Position numbers and translations under genes: made by a program. DNA of 64,000 nt, from positions 636,217-700,216 of the forward strand of contig CAYOJW010000003.1 in the NCBI GenBank assembly GCA_964404445.1, in the 5' to 3' direction. Below the pieces are notes generated by a model. The model was not told the origin of the DNA, did no database searches, and worked only from the letters and a program-made list of their open reading frames with translations. Positions 35,435 through 44,060 of this stretch are shown here, one piece after another (position 1 is the stretch's first letter; the number at the start of each line of letters is the position of its first letter). The stretch comes from UBA2336 sp964404445. GTDB taxonomy: Bacteria; Bacteroidota; Bacteroidia; Cytophagales; Cyclobacteriaceae.

Positions 35435-35496
35435 GAATTGTTCCGCACCGGCAGTAACTTTCGCGCCAGTGGGCTGCGCTATAATTAAGAAGTTTA

Positions 35497-36090
35497 CTAT
35501 TTATGCCGTTTCCTCAAAACCTCTTTTACATCGTTGAGGGATGAGCCTTTAGCCTGTAACAGAATTAAATAGTGATAGAGTAGATCGGCTGCCTCGTTTA
35601 AGAATAAGTCATTGTTATTGTCTTTGGCTTCGATTACCAATTCAACGGCTTCTTCGCCTACTTTTTGTGCGATTTTATTAATACCCGCTTCAAACAATGT
35701 AGTAGTGTAAGAGTCTTTTTTAGGATTAACCTTTCTGTCTTTAATGATGTTTTCAAGAACAGCTAAATCCCAGGCTTCGTTTTTTTCGTTAAAACAGGTG
35801 TCGCTGCCGGTGTGGCAGGCCGGGCCTTTCGGGTTAACTTTAACGAGTAACGTATCATTATCGCAATCTTGTAAGATTTCTACAACATCAAAGCTGTTGC
35901 CTGATGTTTCGCCTTTTGTCCATAACCTTTTTTTACTGCGGCTGTAAAACGTTACTTTCTTTTCGAGTTTTGTTTTAGCGTAGGCTTCTTCGTTCATAAA
36001 GCCGAGCATCAGCACTTTATGCGTGACGGCATCTTGCACCACGCAGGGCACAAGCCCGTTAAGTTTCGAAAAATCAATAGTGTTACTCAT
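35497..36090 (-). CDS. hisIE: Phosphoribosyl-AMP cyclohydrolase / phosphoribosyl-ATP pyrophosphatase
   Basis: This 197-residue bifunctional enzyme catalyses steps 2 and 3 of histidine synthesis. The N-terminal HisI part has FYSRSKKRLWTKGETSGN (about 48-65) and the metal-binding DCDNDTLLVKVNPKGPACHTG (Asp and Cys ligands, about 74-94). The C-terminal HisE part (about 105-197) shows KDSYTTTLFEAG, KVGEEAVELVIEA and NEAADLLYHYLILL. It is the last gene of the his operon, 2 bases after hisF. Confidence 0.96.
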   Translation of the reverse strand: MSNTIDFSKLNGLVPCVVQDAVTHKVLMLGFMNEEAYAKTKLEKKVTFYSRSKKRLWTKGETSGNSFDVVEILQDCDNDTLLVKVNPKGPACHTGSDTCFNEKNEAWDLAVLENIIKDRKVNPKKDSYTTTLFEAGINKIAQKVGEEAVELVIEAKDNNNDLFLNEAADLLYHYLILLQAKGSSLNDVKEVLRKRHK

Positions 36091-36092
36091 AA

Positions 36093-36848
36093 CTATATTC
36101 GTATGGGAATCCCTTTAGTGTGCAGATAAGATTTTAATTCAGCTATTTTTACTTCCCCGAAATGGAAAATACTTGCAGCGAGTGCGGCATCGGCTTTGCC
36201 TAAGACAAAAGCATCCATAAAATGCCCGGCATGGCCTGCGCCTCCTGAGGCTATGATAGGAATGGTTAACAGATCGTGAAGTTTTGCAAGTGCATCAATG
36301 GCAAAACCGTTTTTGGTTCCATCGTGATCCATGCTGGTAAATAAAATTTCGCCCGCGCCACGTTGTTGCGCCTCTTTTGCCCAACTGAATAATTTTTTGT
36401 CGGCAGCGTTTTTTCCGCCATGCGTGTGCACAATCCATTGGTTATTGATCTTACGGGCATCAATGGCAACAACAATGCACTGAGCGCCAAAGGCTGTTGC
36501 CAATTCGTTGATCAGTTCAGGTCGTTTTACGGCTGCCGAGTTGATACTCACTTTGTCGGCTCCCGCTTCTAATAAAGGAGCGACATCGGAAATCGAATTA
36601 ATGCCGCCTCCAACCGTAAACGGGATATTGATATGCCGTGCGATTTCTTTTACGAGTGTTGCAAATGTTTTCCGTTTTTCATCGGTTGCCGATATGTCTA
36701 AGAACACCAACTCATCCGCCCCGAGGCGTGCGTACATCGAAGCCAGTTCGATCGGGTCGCCTGCATCGCGCAGGTTTACAAAGTTAGTGCCCTTTACCGT
36801 GCGGCCATCCTTAATATCAAGACAGGGAATAATACGTTTGGTAAGCAT
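36093..36848 (-). CDS. hisF: Imidazole glycerol phosphate synthase, cyclase subunit
   Basis: This 251-residue (beta-alpha)8 barrel converts PRFAR plus ammonia from HisH to imidazole glycerol phosphate and AICAR. The N-terminal IPCLDIKDGRTVKG carries the catalytic Asp11, FTVGGGINSI is the first phosphate loop, SMDHDGTKNGF (Asp about 130) the second catalytic segment, and IASGGAGH the other phosphate loop. It joins hisA with no gap and is close to hisIE. Confidence 0.97.
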   Translation of the reverse strand: MLTKRIIPCLDIKDGRTVKGTNFVNLRDAGDPIELASMYARLGADELVFLDISATDEKRKTFATLVKEIARHINIPFTVGGGINSISDVAPLLEAGADKVSINSAAVKRPELINELATAFGAQCIVVAIDARKINNQWIVHTHGGKNAADKKLFSWAKEAQQRGAGEILFTSMDHDGTKNGFAIDALAKLHDLLTIPIIASGGAGHAGHFMDAFVLGKADAALAASIFHFGEVKIAELKSYLHTKGIPIRI

Positions 36849-37565
36849 TTACTTAATCGCTTTGAGTTCGTCTAAGCTGATGGCGTGTTCATACAGTGCT
36901 TTTCCGATAATCACTCCGTGCACACCGATAGTCCTTAGTTTCTTTACATCGTCAATGTTGCTGATACCGCCACTCGCAGTAATTTTCAGTTTAGGGAAAC
37001 GTGTTAACAGATCTTCGTACAAACCGAAGTTAGGCCCGGCAAGCATTCCATCGGTGCTGATGTCGGTGCAGGTTAAAAACTGTAAACCGTGCTGTATATA
37101 ATCGTCCACGAGATCGTACAAACGAAGCGATGTGTTTTCAAGCCAGCCGCCAATCATCACGTTTCCGTCTTTTACATCGGCACTGAGAATGAAATTATTC
37201 GCACCATATTCCGTGAGCCAGCGTTTAAATTTTTCTGGTTCGCGGATGGCCATGCTGCCAATGTTAAGCTGGTAGATGTCGAGGTCGAGCAAACGCTGCA
37301 CATCTTCATCGCTTTTAATGCCGCCTCCGAAGTCGATCTGTAATGCTGTTTTTTCCTGGAGTTCGTAAAGGGCATCCCAGTTTACGACTTCACCGGCTTT
37401 GGCTCCATCCAGGTCAACCAAGTGAATGTATTCGAGATCGGCATTCTGAAATTCAAGCGCAACCTCTAACGGGTTTTCGCTGTAAATTTTTTTCTTGTCG
37501 AAATCGCCCTGCGTTAGCCGCACACATTTTCCATCCATAATATCAATGGCAGGGATGATTTTCAT
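36849..37565 (-). CDS. hisA: ProFAR isomerase
   Basis: This 238-residue barrel enzyme isomerises ProFAR to PRFAR. It begins MKIIPAIDIMDGKCVRLTQGD with the catalytic Asp8, and has IDFGGGIKSDEDV (phosphate loop), the second-half catalytic TDISTDGMLAGPN (Asp about 128) and ITASGGISN. It is a paralogue of HisF. Its start is separated from hisH by a 213-base gap that holds an inverted-repeat element, in contrast with the tight spacing elsewhere in the operon. Confidence 0.97.
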   Translation of the reverse strand: MKIIPAIDIMDGKCVRLTQGDFDKKKIYSENPLEVALEFQNADLEYIHLVDLDGAKAGEVVNWDALYELQEKTALQIDFGGGIKSDEDVQRLLDLDIYQLNIGSMAIREPEKFKRWLTEYGANNFILSADVKDGNVMIGGWLENTSLRLYDLVDDYIQHGLQFLTCTDISTDGMLAGPNFGLYEDLLTRFPKLKITASGGISNIDDVKKLRTIGVHGVIIGKALYEHAISLDELKAIK

Positions 37566-37626
37566 AATCTATAAAGTTAAAAAATGTGAGCATCTGTTTC
37601 AAGTCCTAAAAATCCGAACATCATAT

Positions 37627-37761
37627 TTAACCACATAGAAACATAGGGGCTGTTCTTATCAAGATATTCATAAGAAAGCTTCGCTTTACACATAACACCT
37701 GCTATGTACAAAATTTATTTTGTCTATATTTCGCTTAAAAGCTATGTTTCTATGTGGTTAA
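37627..37761. repeat. 135-base element with perfect 20-bp inverted ends between hisA and hisH
   Basis: TTAACCACATAGAAACATAG (37627-37646) is repeated as its exact reverse complement at 37742-37761. The interior, about 95 bases, is AT-rich and has no coding sense. It looks like a small non-autonomous mobile or palindromic repeat inserted into the his operon; related shorter ends (ACCACAGAGA-like) appear at 44799-44877. No target duplication is clear. Confidence 0.75.
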
Positions 37762-37778
37762 GGAGTAAAAGCGAATAA

Positions 37779-38357
37779 TCATATTAAAAAATTCTTCAAA
37801 ATAGTTTCCCCGGCCTTTGCCGATTTCTCGGGATGAAACTGAACAGCATAAAAATTATCTTTATGCAAGGCTGCGCTAAACGGAACGGTATAATCTGTAA
37901 TGGCTGCGGTATAAGCATTTACCGGAACGTAATAGCTATGAACAAAATACACGCTTTGCTGATTGAGTGAGGCATCGATCCAGCTATTGGTTAAGGTAAT
38001 CTGGTTCCAGCCTGTGTGCGGTACTTTCATATCGGCAGTGGGGGTGAAGCGTTTTACGGTTTCGTCAAAAATACCGAGGCACGGAGTATCGTTCTCGTCA
38101 GAGTGTTTGCACATGAGTTGCATACCGAGGCAAATACCCAATACAGGTTGTTGCAGTGTTTTAATTACACGATCGAGTTGACGTTCGCGCAAATACTGCA
38201 TGGTTGTGCTGGCTTCGCCCACACCCGGAAAAATTACTTTATCGGCTTTCGTGATTTCTTCAATCGAATCCGTTATCAAAAAATCAACACCCAACCGCTC
38301 TAACGCAAACGATACAGATTGAATGTTTCCGGCATTATATTTTATTACAGCGACCAT
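37779..38357 (-). CDS. hisH: Imidazole glycerol phosphate synthase, glutaminase subunit
   Basis: This 192-residue class I glutamine amidotransferase supplies ammonia to HisF. The nucleophile is in LGICLGMQLM (Cys about 78), the His-x-Glu pair in AVQFHPEKSAKAGE (about 172-185), and the oxyanion strand in KVIFPGVGEAS (about 40-50). The gene is flanked by the two repeat insertions of the operon: a heptamer tract directly upstream of its ATG and the inverted-repeat element downstream of its stop. Confidence 0.96.
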   Translation of the reverse strand: MVAVIKYNAGNIQSVSFALERLGVDFLITDSIEEITKADKVIFPGVGEASTTMQYLRERQLDRVIKTLQQPVLGICLGMQLMCKHSDENDTPCLGIFDETVKRFTPTADMKVPHTGWNQITLTNSWIDASLNQQSVYFVHSYYVPVNAYTAAITDYTVPFSAALHKDNFYAVQFHPEKSAKAGETILKNFLI

Positions 38358-38362
38358 ATTTC

Positions 38363-38425
38363 TCTAATCCCTAACACCTGAGTCCTAATCCCTAACACCT
38401 AATTCCTAAAACCTAACCCCTAAAT
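38363..38425. repeat. Nine-unit heptanucleotide tandem repeat between hisB and hisH
   Basis: On the plus strand the units are (C/T)CTAANN with one CCTGAGT variant, exactly nine in a row without phase slips. The tract runs from the hisB stop codon to 6 bases before the hisH ATG. In the sense of his transcription it reads NNTTAGG, the opposite orientation to the tracts at 32943 and 51586. Confidence 0.8.
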
Positions 38426-39535
38426 AGTTCCTTTCGTACTCGGCAATTCATTTCCCTCTTTTCTCACCGCCATTTTTATCGACTTTGCCAATGCTTTGAA
38501 TATGGCCTCAATCTTGTGGTGCTCGTTTGTGCCTTCGGCTTTAATGTTCAGGTTACATTTAGCGGTATCGGAAAACGATTTAAAAAAATGCAGAAACATT
38601 TCCGTTGGCATTTCACCGATTTTTTCGCGCTTGAAATCGGCACTCCACACTAACCACGGCCGTCCGCCAAAATCAATGGCAACTTGTGCGAGGCAATCAT
38701 CCATCGGCAGACAGAAACCATAGCGTTCAATACCGCGTTTGTTGCCTAACGCTTTATAAAAGGCTTCGCCTAAGGCAAGGGCTGTATCTTCGATGGTATG
38801 GTGTTCGTCAATGTGCAGATCGCCTTTTACCTGAATATCCAAATCGATGTTGCCATGACGTGCTAACTGATCGAGCATGTGGTCAAAAAAACTTAGTCCG
38901 GTCGAAATTTTCGATTGACCTGTACCGTCAAGATTAATTAAAATGTTTATATCGGTTTCTTTGGTAGTTCTTCGTACAACGGCCGTGCGTTGTGTTTGCG
39001 TAAGGTATGTGCAGATGTCTTTCCACGACAGGGTAGTTAGCGCACAAAAATTTTCAAGACCTTGTGCATGAACATCTTTCGTTAATTTTCCATCGTTAAT
39101 AAAAATGGCTTTTGACCCAAGGTTTTTAGCCAATACTATATCGGTAATGCGGTCGCCAATCACGAACGAATTTGCCAGATCGTAATTGCCCGACAGGTAT
39201 TGGGTGAGCATACCCGTGCCGGGTTTGCGGGTATTTTTGTTTTCGTGCGGAAACGATTTGTCGATGTAAACGGCCGAGAACGTAATGCCTTCGTTGGTAA
39301 ATGCTTTCATCATTTTTTCGTGCGCAGGCCAAAAAGTGTTTTCGGGAAACCTGTCAGTACCCAACCCGTCCTGATTGGTAACCATCACTAATTCAAAATC
39401 GGTGCCGGTTGCAATTTTGCTTAACCACGTAAATACGCCCGGATAAAATTCAAGCTTTTCCAGACTGTCTATTTGTTCATCGGGCGGCTCAAGGATCAGC
39501 GTTCCGTCACGATCGATAAATAAAACTTTCTTCAT
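38420..39535 (-). CDS. hisB: Bifunctional histidinol-phosphatase / imidazoleglycerol-phosphate dehydratase
   Basis: This 371-residue fusion catalyses two steps. The N-terminal HAD phosphatase (about 1-170) begins FIDRDGTLILEPPDEQIDSL with the Asp nucleophile, and has MVTNQDGLGT and FVIGDRITDIVLA. The C-terminal dehydratase (about 180-371) has the metal-binding FFDHMLDQLARHG, DEHHTIEDTALALGEA and NEHHKIEAIFKALA His clusters. It overlaps hisC by 4 bases. Confidence 0.97.
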   Translation of the reverse strand: MKKVLFIDRDGTLILEPPDEQIDSLEKLEFYPGVFTWLSKIATGTDFELVMVTNQDGLGTDRFPENTFWPAHEKMMKAFTNEGITFSAVYIDKSFPHENKNTRKPGTGMLTQYLSGNYDLANSFVIGDRITDIVLAKNLGSKAIFINDGKLTKDVHAQGLENFCALTTLSWKDICTYLTQTQRTAVVRRTTKETDINILINLDGTGQSKISTGLSFFDHMLDQLARHGNIDLDIQVKGDLHIDEHHTIEDTALALGEAFYKALGNKRGIERYGFCLPMDDCLAQVAIDFGGRPWLVWSADFKREKIGEMPTEMFLHFFKSFSDTAKCNLNIKAEGTNEHHKIEAIFKALAKSIKMAVRKEGNELPSTKGTI

Positions 39536-40584
39536 AATTTTTTCAGCGCTTTAATAAGTCGCTGGTTTTCTTCCGGTGTGCCTACTGTTATCCGCAGGCA
39601 GCCATAACATAAAGTAACTTTCGAGCGGTCACGCACAATGATCCCTTTTTCCATCAGATATTGGTATGCAAGAAAAGCATCGTTCATGCGTACCAATAAA
39701 AAATTGGCATCCGAAGGGTAAACCGCTTCTACGGCAGGGAGGTTGAGTAAACTGCGCGAAAGTTTCTGCCGTTCTTTAATAATCTCTTTTACAGCCGAAT
39801 CTTTAAACATAGTGCTTTCGAGGGCATCGAGTACCAATTCTTGTGTGCGCACGTTCACGTTGTACGGATATTTAATTTTGTTTAAGAGATTGATAATTTC
39901 TTCCGAAGCAAAACACATCCCTAACCGAAGACCGGCAAGCCCCCAGGCTTTTGAAAATGTTTGCAGTACAACGAGGTTAGGGTACTTAGCTAACTCATGG
40001 ATAAAACTTTTACTTCGGGCGAAATCAATGTATGCTTCATCGATTACAACCAATCCGTAAAAACGTTTTAAAATTTCGTTGATCTTTTCACGGCTGAATA
40101 AATTCCCGGTAGGGTTATTAGGACTGCACAAGAATAAAATTTTTGTACTTGCATCGAACGTGTTGGGGAATGTGTCGAGGTCAATATCGAAATCGGGCGT
40201 TAACAATGCCTGTTGAACGTTAACGGCATTTACTTCGGCACATACCGAATACATACCATACGTTGGTTCGGTTACCAATATCGAATCCTGGTTGGGTTCA
40301 CAAAACGCACGGATTAACAAGTCGATAGCTTCATCGCTTCCGTTACCCAAAAATATTTGTCCCGGCCGAACATCTTTTAATTCGGCAATCTTTTCTTTCA
40401 GTTGCCGTTGTTTCGGATCGGGATAGCGATTGTATGGTGAGGAGTAGGGATTTTCGTTCGCATCCAGAAAGGTTTGTGCCTCGCCTCTAAACTCATCGCG
40501 TGCCGATGAATACGGTTTCATGTTCAGGATGTTTTTCCTTACTAATGTGCTGATGTCGATAAAAGATTTCGATCGTTTTGCCAT
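39532..40584 (-). CDS. hisC: Histidinol-phosphate aminotransferase
   Basis: This 350-residue PLP enzyme transaminates imidazole-acetol phosphate. Hallmarks are DANENPYSSPYNRYPDP (about 38-54), LGNGSDEAIDLLIRAF, CSPNNPTGN, VVIDEAYIDFA and the PLP lysine in TFSKAWGLAGLRLG (about 215-228). The C-terminus has RDRSKVTLCYGCLRITVGT. It sits between hisD (4-base gap) and hisB (4-base overlap). Confidence 0.97.
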   Translation of the reverse strand: MAKRSKSFIDISTLVRKNILNMKPYSSARDEFRGEAQTFLDANENPYSSPYNRYPDPKQRQLKEKIAELKDVRPGQIFLGNGSDEAIDLLIRAFCEPNQDSILVTEPTYGMYSVCAEVNAVNVQQALLTPDFDIDLDTFPNTFDASTKILFLCSPNNPTGNLFSREKINEILKRFYGLVVIDEAYIDFARSKSFIHELAKYPNLVVLQTFSKAWGLAGLRLGMCFASEEIINLLNKIKYPYNVNVRTQELVLDALESTMFKDSAVKEIIKERQKLSRSLLNLPAVEAVYPSDANFLLVRMNDAFLAYQYLMEKGIIVRDRSKVTLCYGCLRITVGTPEENQRLIKALKKL

Positions 40585-40588
40585 ACAG

Positions 40589-41887
40589 TTATGGTATCTG
40601 CGGTTTTAACAAAGTTTTCAATCGTATGCTTACAGCCGCCCGGTGCCCGGTAAGTTGCTCTGCCTCAGCCATTTTTTCTATTGCAGGCCCCAGTTCTATC
40701 AGCCCTTCTTCCGTAAGTTTTTGGAATGTAATATACCGGATAAAACTTTCAAGCGAAACGCCTGCCGAGGCTTTTGCATAACCGTTGGTAGGCAGGGTAT
40801 GATTCGTGCCCGAAGCGTAATCGCCAGCGGCTTCGGGCGAATAGTTGCCAATGAAAACTGAACCGGCATTGATAATTTGTTCGGCCACAACATCGGCATC
40901 TTTTGTGTTGATGATGAGGTGTTCGGGTGCATATTCGTTTACAAATTCAACAGCCTGTTGCCGATCAGTAAGAATCAGCGCACGGCTTTGCTGTAAAGCA
41001 CGTTCGGCAATAGCCCTGCGAGGCAGGTTTTGTAATTGATTTTCAAGTTCGGTATTGATGGCGTCTAATACAACCTGATTGTTCACCACTAACATTACCT
41101 GGCTGTCTTCACCGTGTTCGGCTTGCGATAATAAATCGGCTGCAACAAAAGCCGCGTTAGCTGTTTCATCAGCGATCACTAACACTTCCGATGGCCCGGC
41201 AGGCATATCGATGGCAATACCAAGTTGGCTGACAAGTTGTTTTGCTTTTGTTACATATTGATTTCCCGGCCCGAATATTTTTGAAACACGGGGAATAGTT
41301 TGTGTTCCGAACGCCATAGCGGCAATGGCTTGTGCGCCTCCAATACTGAAAATTTTTGTGATACCTGTAAGTTGTGCGGCATACAATATGGCTGCATTGA
41401 TGTTGCCGGTTGCATCGGGCGGAGTACATAAAACTACTTCGTTGCATCCGGCAAGCTTTGCAGGAATACCCAACATTAAAACGGTCGAGAACAACGGTGC
41501 GCTTCCGCCCGGTATGTATATGCCTATTTTTTCGATGGCTACGGCCTTGCGCCAACAGGTAACACCGGGCATGGTTTCTACAACGGGCAACGGTTGTTTT
41601 TGTGCCGCGTGAAATTTTTCAATGTTTGCAGCCGCAAGTTGAATGGCTTCTTTTAATGCTGTCGGTAATGTGTTTGTTGCTTCCGCGATGGTTTGTGCAG
41701 ATACCTGTAAAGTAGTCAGTTCGGTTTTATCGAATTGCCGGGTGAGTTCGCGCAACGCATCATCGCCCGAACGCTTTACGCGATCTAAAATATTTTTAAC
41801 AGAGTTTTCCAAAAACTCAAGTTCAACCTGCGGCCGCTGACTTAATGCAGTCCATGTCTTAGGCGAAGGGTTAATGAATGTTTGCAT
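40589..41887 (-). CDS. hisD: Histidinol dehydrogenase
   Basis: This 432-residue zinc enzyme performs the last two NAD-dependent oxidations of histidine synthesis. Visible are the NAD region YIPGGSAPLFSTVLMLGIPA (about 124-143), GPGNQYVTKAKQLV, DMPAGPSEVLVIAD, the zinc site DLLSQAEHGEDSQ (about 253-265), and APEHLII followed by GDYASGTNHTLPT. It is preceded by hisG with 3 bases between them. Confidence 0.97.
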   Translation of the reverse strand: MQTFINPSPKTWTALSQRPQVELEFLENSVKNILDRVKRSGDDALRELTRQFDKTELTTLQVSAQTIAEATNTLPTALKEAIQLAAANIEKFHAAQKQPLPVVETMPGVTCWRKAVAIEKIGIYIPGGSAPLFSTVLMLGIPAKLAGCNEVVLCTPPDATGNINAAILYAAQLTGITKIFSIGGAQAIAAMAFGTQTIPRVSKIFGPGNQYVTKAKQLVSQLGIAIDMPAGPSEVLVIADETANAAFVAADLLSQAEHGEDSQVMLVVNNQVVLDAINTELENQLQNLPRRAIAERALQQSRALILTDRQQAVEFVNEYAPEHLIINTKDADVVAEQIINAGSVFIGNYSPEAAGDYASGTNHTLPTNGYAKASAGVSLESFIRYITFQKLTEEGLIELGPAIEKMAEAEQLTGHRAAVSIRLKTLLKPQIP

Positions 41888-41890
41888 AGC

Positions 41891-42751
41891 TTACAGAATC
41901 ATTTTTTCGATAGGGATAACAAGAATGCCCTGGGCACCCAATGATTTTAACTGATCGATCTTTTCCCAGAATGTGTTTTCATCCACAACCGAGTGTAACG
42001 AACTCCAGCCTTCTTTCCCTAACGGGATAATGGTTGGGCTTTTCATGCCGGGAATAATACCGGTTATTTTTTCAATCGAATCGTTCGGACAGTTCAATAA
42101 AATGTATTTGTTGTTCCGGGCTTTTTGTACCGCTTCGATGCGGAACAACAGCTTGTCTAAAATATTTTTTTTATCGGGATCAATCTCAGGATTGGCAATC
42201 AGCACGGCTTCCGATTGCATCACCACTTCAACTTCTTTTAATCCGTTGCTTAATAACGTACTGCCCGTACTTACGATGTCGCAAATGGCATCGGCAAGGC
42301 CAATACCGGGTGCGATTTCAACCGAACCACTAATTTCGTGTAAACCGGCTTCAAGGAAATTTTTCTTCAAAAACGACTGAACGATGTTCGGGTAAGATGT
42401 GGCAATGTTTTTTCCGTTGAAGTACGACAGCCCCGTGTAATTTTCAGCGCGCGGTATCGCTAAGGAAAGCCTGCACTTTGAAAAGCCTAACCGTTTAATG
42501 ATTGCATTATTCTTTTGTTTTTCAACGAAAACATTTTCGCCCACAATGCCAACATCGGCCACTTTGTCGGCAATATATTGCGGAATATCATCATCGCGCA
42601 GAAATAGTAGCTCAATCGGTAAATTGTGGACTTGTGTTTTAAGCTGGTCTTTTCCGTTGCTGAACGCTAATCCGCTTTCGCGTAACAGTTCAAGCGAACT
42701 TTCCTGTAGCCGTCCGCTTTTTTGGATGGCAATTCTGAGTAGTGTATTCAT
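41891..42751 (-). CDS. hisG: ATP phosphoribosyltransferase (long form)
   Basis: This 286-residue enzyme commits PRPP and ATP to histidine synthesis. It is the long HisG form with a C-terminal regulatory domain, so it should be feedback-inhibited by histidine without HisZ. Motifs are IAIQKSGRLQESSLELL (N-terminus), VADVGIVGENV, the PRPP loop DAICDIVSTGSTLLSNGL (about 154-171), and the regulatory part from about 205 on. It is the first structural gene of the operon and is preceded by the leader attenuator. Confidence 0.97.
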   Translation of the reverse strand: MNTLLRIAIQKSGRLQESSLELLRESGLAFSNGKDQLKTQVHNLPIELLFLRDDDIPQYIADKVADVGIVGENVFVEKQKNNAIIKRLGFSKCRLSLAIPRAENYTGLSYFNGKNIATSYPNIVQSFLKKNFLEAGLHEISGSVEIAPGIGLADAICDIVSTGSTLLSNGLKEVEVVMQSEAVLIANPEIDPDKKNILDKLLFRIEAVQKARNNKYILLNCPNDSIEKITGIIPGMKSPTIIPLGKEGWSSLHSVVDENTFWEKIDQLKSLGAQGILVIPIEKMIL

Positions 42752-42808
42752 ACAATTTGTTTTGTCACATTTTACATTTTCTCTGTTCCCTTTCGGGAGA
42801 GGTCAAAC

Positions 42809-42842
42809 AAAAAAGGCTTACCGGATCGCGGCAAGCCTTTTT
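42809..42842 (-). terminator. his operon attenuator terminator
   Basis: On the minus strand GGCTTGCC and GGTAAGCC pair (one G-U) around a 7-base loop, followed by a run of six T. It lies between the His-rich leader peptide and hisG. Together they form the typical transcription attenuator: stalling at His codons would favour an alternative fold and let the polymerase continue. Confidence 0.88.
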
Positions 42843-42862
42843 AAAAGTCTTTTAGTTTATTG

Positions 42863-42934
42863 TTAACGCATAAACCTGCCACGCATCGAGATGCTTACGT
42901 GATGGTGGTGCAGATGTACGGTTGTTGTTCTCAT
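42863..42934 (-). CDS. hisL: his operon leader peptide
   Basis: An ATG at 42934 opens a 23-codon frame ending in TAA at 42863. It encodes five histidines, arranged as HLHHHH at residues 7-12 (codons CAT, CTG, CAC, CAC, CAT, CAC). The chance of a His run right before a terminator and hisG is low, so this is the leader peptide that senses charged tRNA-His. The stop lies 21 bases before the terminator stem. A weak promoter (TTTTTG, 17 bases, TATTTATTTG) precedes the ATG. Confidence 0.88.
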   Translation of the reverse strand: MRTTTVHLHHHHVSISMRGRFMR

Positions 42935-43018
42935 TTTGTGTCTCAAATAAATAGAACAATTTCGACTTATCAAAAACTTTACACCTAAACCTTCGTAATT
43001 TTACACCCTAACACGTGT

Positions 43019-44056
43019 ATGTTTCGTACCATGATGACAGGCTCCCGTTTATATTTATTGTTGCTGCTGGTTATGGTAATGGCCTGCAGCGACAGCGCCA
43101 ACACCAAAAAACACCGCTTTTTGTTAAAAGGAAATGCCGCGCTCCGCGATCAGCACAACGAAATGGCCATCCAGTATTTTACAGAAGCATTAAAGATCGA
43201 CTCATGCTTTGCCGATGCGCACAACAACCTGGGAACGCTGTTTTTTCGGCAGAAAGATTACGGTCAGGCTATACAATATTATAGTCAGGCAATAGGCTGT
43301 AACCCCGGTTTTATCGATGCTTATTTTAATCGTGCCAATACGTTTTATGAACTTCACCGCCCGCACGATGCACTAAAAGACATTGGCGTGGTTTTGAAAA
43401 ACAGGCCGGATACTTTAGCCGGACTTTTTTTACAGGGATTGATTTACACGCAGCTTCAGCACTATGCCGAAGCATCCGTGCCATTTTTGCGTGTGCTTGC
43501 GTTAGATCAGGGCAATGTCGAAGCATTGACAAACCTGGGCACCATCCGGTTTTATGAAGAGAACTATACCGAAGCCAGAAATTACCTGAATAAAGCTGTT
43601 GAACTGAATCCCAAACAAGCCGATGCTTTTAACACGTTAACGCTGGTTGATGTTGCCGAAAGTAATTTTGTTTCTGCGTTAACGCATATCGACAAAGCAC
43701 TGGCGTTGCAAACCGGCAATGCGTTTTACCGGAACAACAAAGGGTACATTTTGCTGAAGATGAATGAGCCGGAAAAGGCTTTACCGTATATTAATGAAAG
43801 CATTGCCCGTGATCCGTACAACAGTTATGCGTACAGGAATAAAGGTATTTATTATTGGATGACTAACGATTACGATAATGCCCTCCGGTTGTTAAACAAG
43901 GCGTTGGAATTGGATAACCGTGTAGAAGATGGTTATTTTTACTTAGCATACGTTTACCAAAAGTTGAACGATAAAACAAAGGCTTGCGAGGCATGGAAAA
44001 AATCGTTGGCACAAAACGAAAAAATGAGCCGGGGCACAATCATGGCCGGATGCTGA
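43019..44056 (+). CDS. TPR-repeat lipoprotein
   Basis: This 345-residue protein has a lipoprotein signal (LVMVMACSDS, lipobox Cys about 23) followed by about eight tetratricopeptide repeats with the usual A/F/P positions, for example HNNLGTLFFRQKDYGQAIQYY, DAYFNRANTFYELHRPHDAL and YFYLAYVYQKLNDKTKACEAW. It is likely a periplasmic or outer-membrane-anchored scaffold. It is divergent from the his leader and 4 bases ahead of the Nudix gene, so the two are probably co-transcribed. The specific partner is unknown. Confidence 0.85.
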   Translation: MFRTMMTGSRLYLLLLLVMVMACSDSANTKKHRFLLKGNAALRDQHNEMAIQYFTEALKIDSCFADAHNNLGTLFFRQKDYGQAIQYYSQAIGCNPGFIDAYFNRANTFYELHRPHDALKDIGVVLKNRPDTLAGLFLQGLIYTQLQHYAEASVPFLRVLALDQGNVEALTNLGTIRFYEENYTEARNYLNKAVELNPKQADAFNTLTLVDVAESNFVSALTHIDKALALQTGNAFYRNNKGYILLKMNEPEKALPYINESIARDPYNSYAYRNKGIYYWMTNDYDNALRLLNKALELDNRVEDGYFYLAYVYQKLNDKTKACEAWKKSLAQNEKMSRGTIMAGC

Positions 44057-44060
44057 TCAC

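Noticed and set aside
38363..38425. CRISPR-like array in the his operon
   Set aside because: Units are 7 bases without spacers; this is a simple tandem repeat, and no cas gene is present.
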